Shown in pieces: positions 13,597 through 13,642 of a DNA stretch of 13,642 bases. Position numbers and translations under genes: made by a program. Origin of the DNA: DATFAS01 sp035254305 (GTDB lineage: Bacteria; Bacillota; Bacilli; Aneurinibacillales; RAOX-1); assembly GCA_035254305.1 (NCBI GenBank), contig DATFAS010000007.1, positions 1 through 13,642 on the forward strand. The letters are read 5' to 3'. A model generated the notes under the pieces. That model saw nothing but the letters and a program-made list of their open reading frames with translations. It was not told the origin of the DNA and ran no database searches. The number at the start of each line of letters is the position of its first letter. Within the stretch, counting starts at the first letter, position 1.

Positions 13597-13642
13597 GCAC
13601 TACCTGCTCCAAATCATCCAAGTGCCCACATACAGATGATCC
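13583..13642 (-). CDS. Possible C-terminal end of an unidentified protein (partial)
   Basis: One minus-strand frame is open from the right edge for 19 codons (GSSVCGHLDDLEQVVQPTG) and stops with TAG inside the terminator loop. A stop overlapping a terminator fits a gene end, and the peptide looks protein-like. The stretch is too short to identify, and the other two frames also stay open for part of it. Confidence 0.35.
   Translation of the reverse strand, partial: GSSVCGHLDDLEQVVQPTG

Noticed and set aside
1..13642. CRISPR array, tRNA/rRNA genes, insertion sequences or prophage genes
   Set aside because: I saw no regularly spaced repeats, no tRNA-like cloverleaf and no transposase or integrase motifs on either strand.

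Overview
The window looks like chromosome of a low-GC Firmicute, most likely a Bacillaceae (Bacillus/Neobacillus-like) bacterium. The evidence is AT-rich sequence, strong AGGAGG-type ribosome binding sites, GTG/TTG starts, U-tailed terminators and Bacillus-type families (DUF3231, SpoIIAA/RsbW-like proteins). Nearly all genes read on the minus strand, so transcription runs from high to low coordinates. The species is inferred, not proven.

Right part (13642 to 11354): the possible tail of an upstream gene ends in a terminator. A two-gene unit follows, encoding a STAS-domain protein and a Cache-like methyl-accepting chemotaxis protein, closed by an AT-rich hairpin. Middle (11353 to 7847): a 349-base intergenic region carries a perfect TGTGA-N6-TCACT box of the CRP/FNR type at promoter distance from a two-gene operon. 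The operon encodes a heme-copper oxidoreductase with a CuA subunit II. Subunit I keeps all heme and CuB histidines but has Asn where oxygen reductases have the cross-linked active-site Tyr. It is therefore better read as a CuA-type nitric oxide reductase (sNOR/CuANOR-like) than as a cytochrome oxidase. A DUF3231 gene follows as a separate unit.

A membrane-tethered trypsin-like protease (7641 to 6409) converges on a small plus-strand DUF4430 protein (5996 to 6367), and the two share a bidirectional terminator.

Left part (5689 to 1): a tightly packed operon of CheW, CheA (with an extra C-terminal CheW domain), a 4-helix-bundle chemoreceptor, an RsbW-like HATPase, a STAS antagonist and a PAS protein cut by the left edge. 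Most joints overlap or are under 30 bases. No CheY, CheB, CheR, CheC or CheD is visible. The arrangement suggests a chemosensory array wired to a partner-switching (kinase/STAS) module, with output possibly through the PAS protein. The STAS-plus-chemoreceptor pairing occurs twice in the window. Together the genes suggest a motile or signal-integrating facultative anaerobe that reduces NO under low oxygen; the link between respiration and the chemosensory genes is inferred from proximity only.
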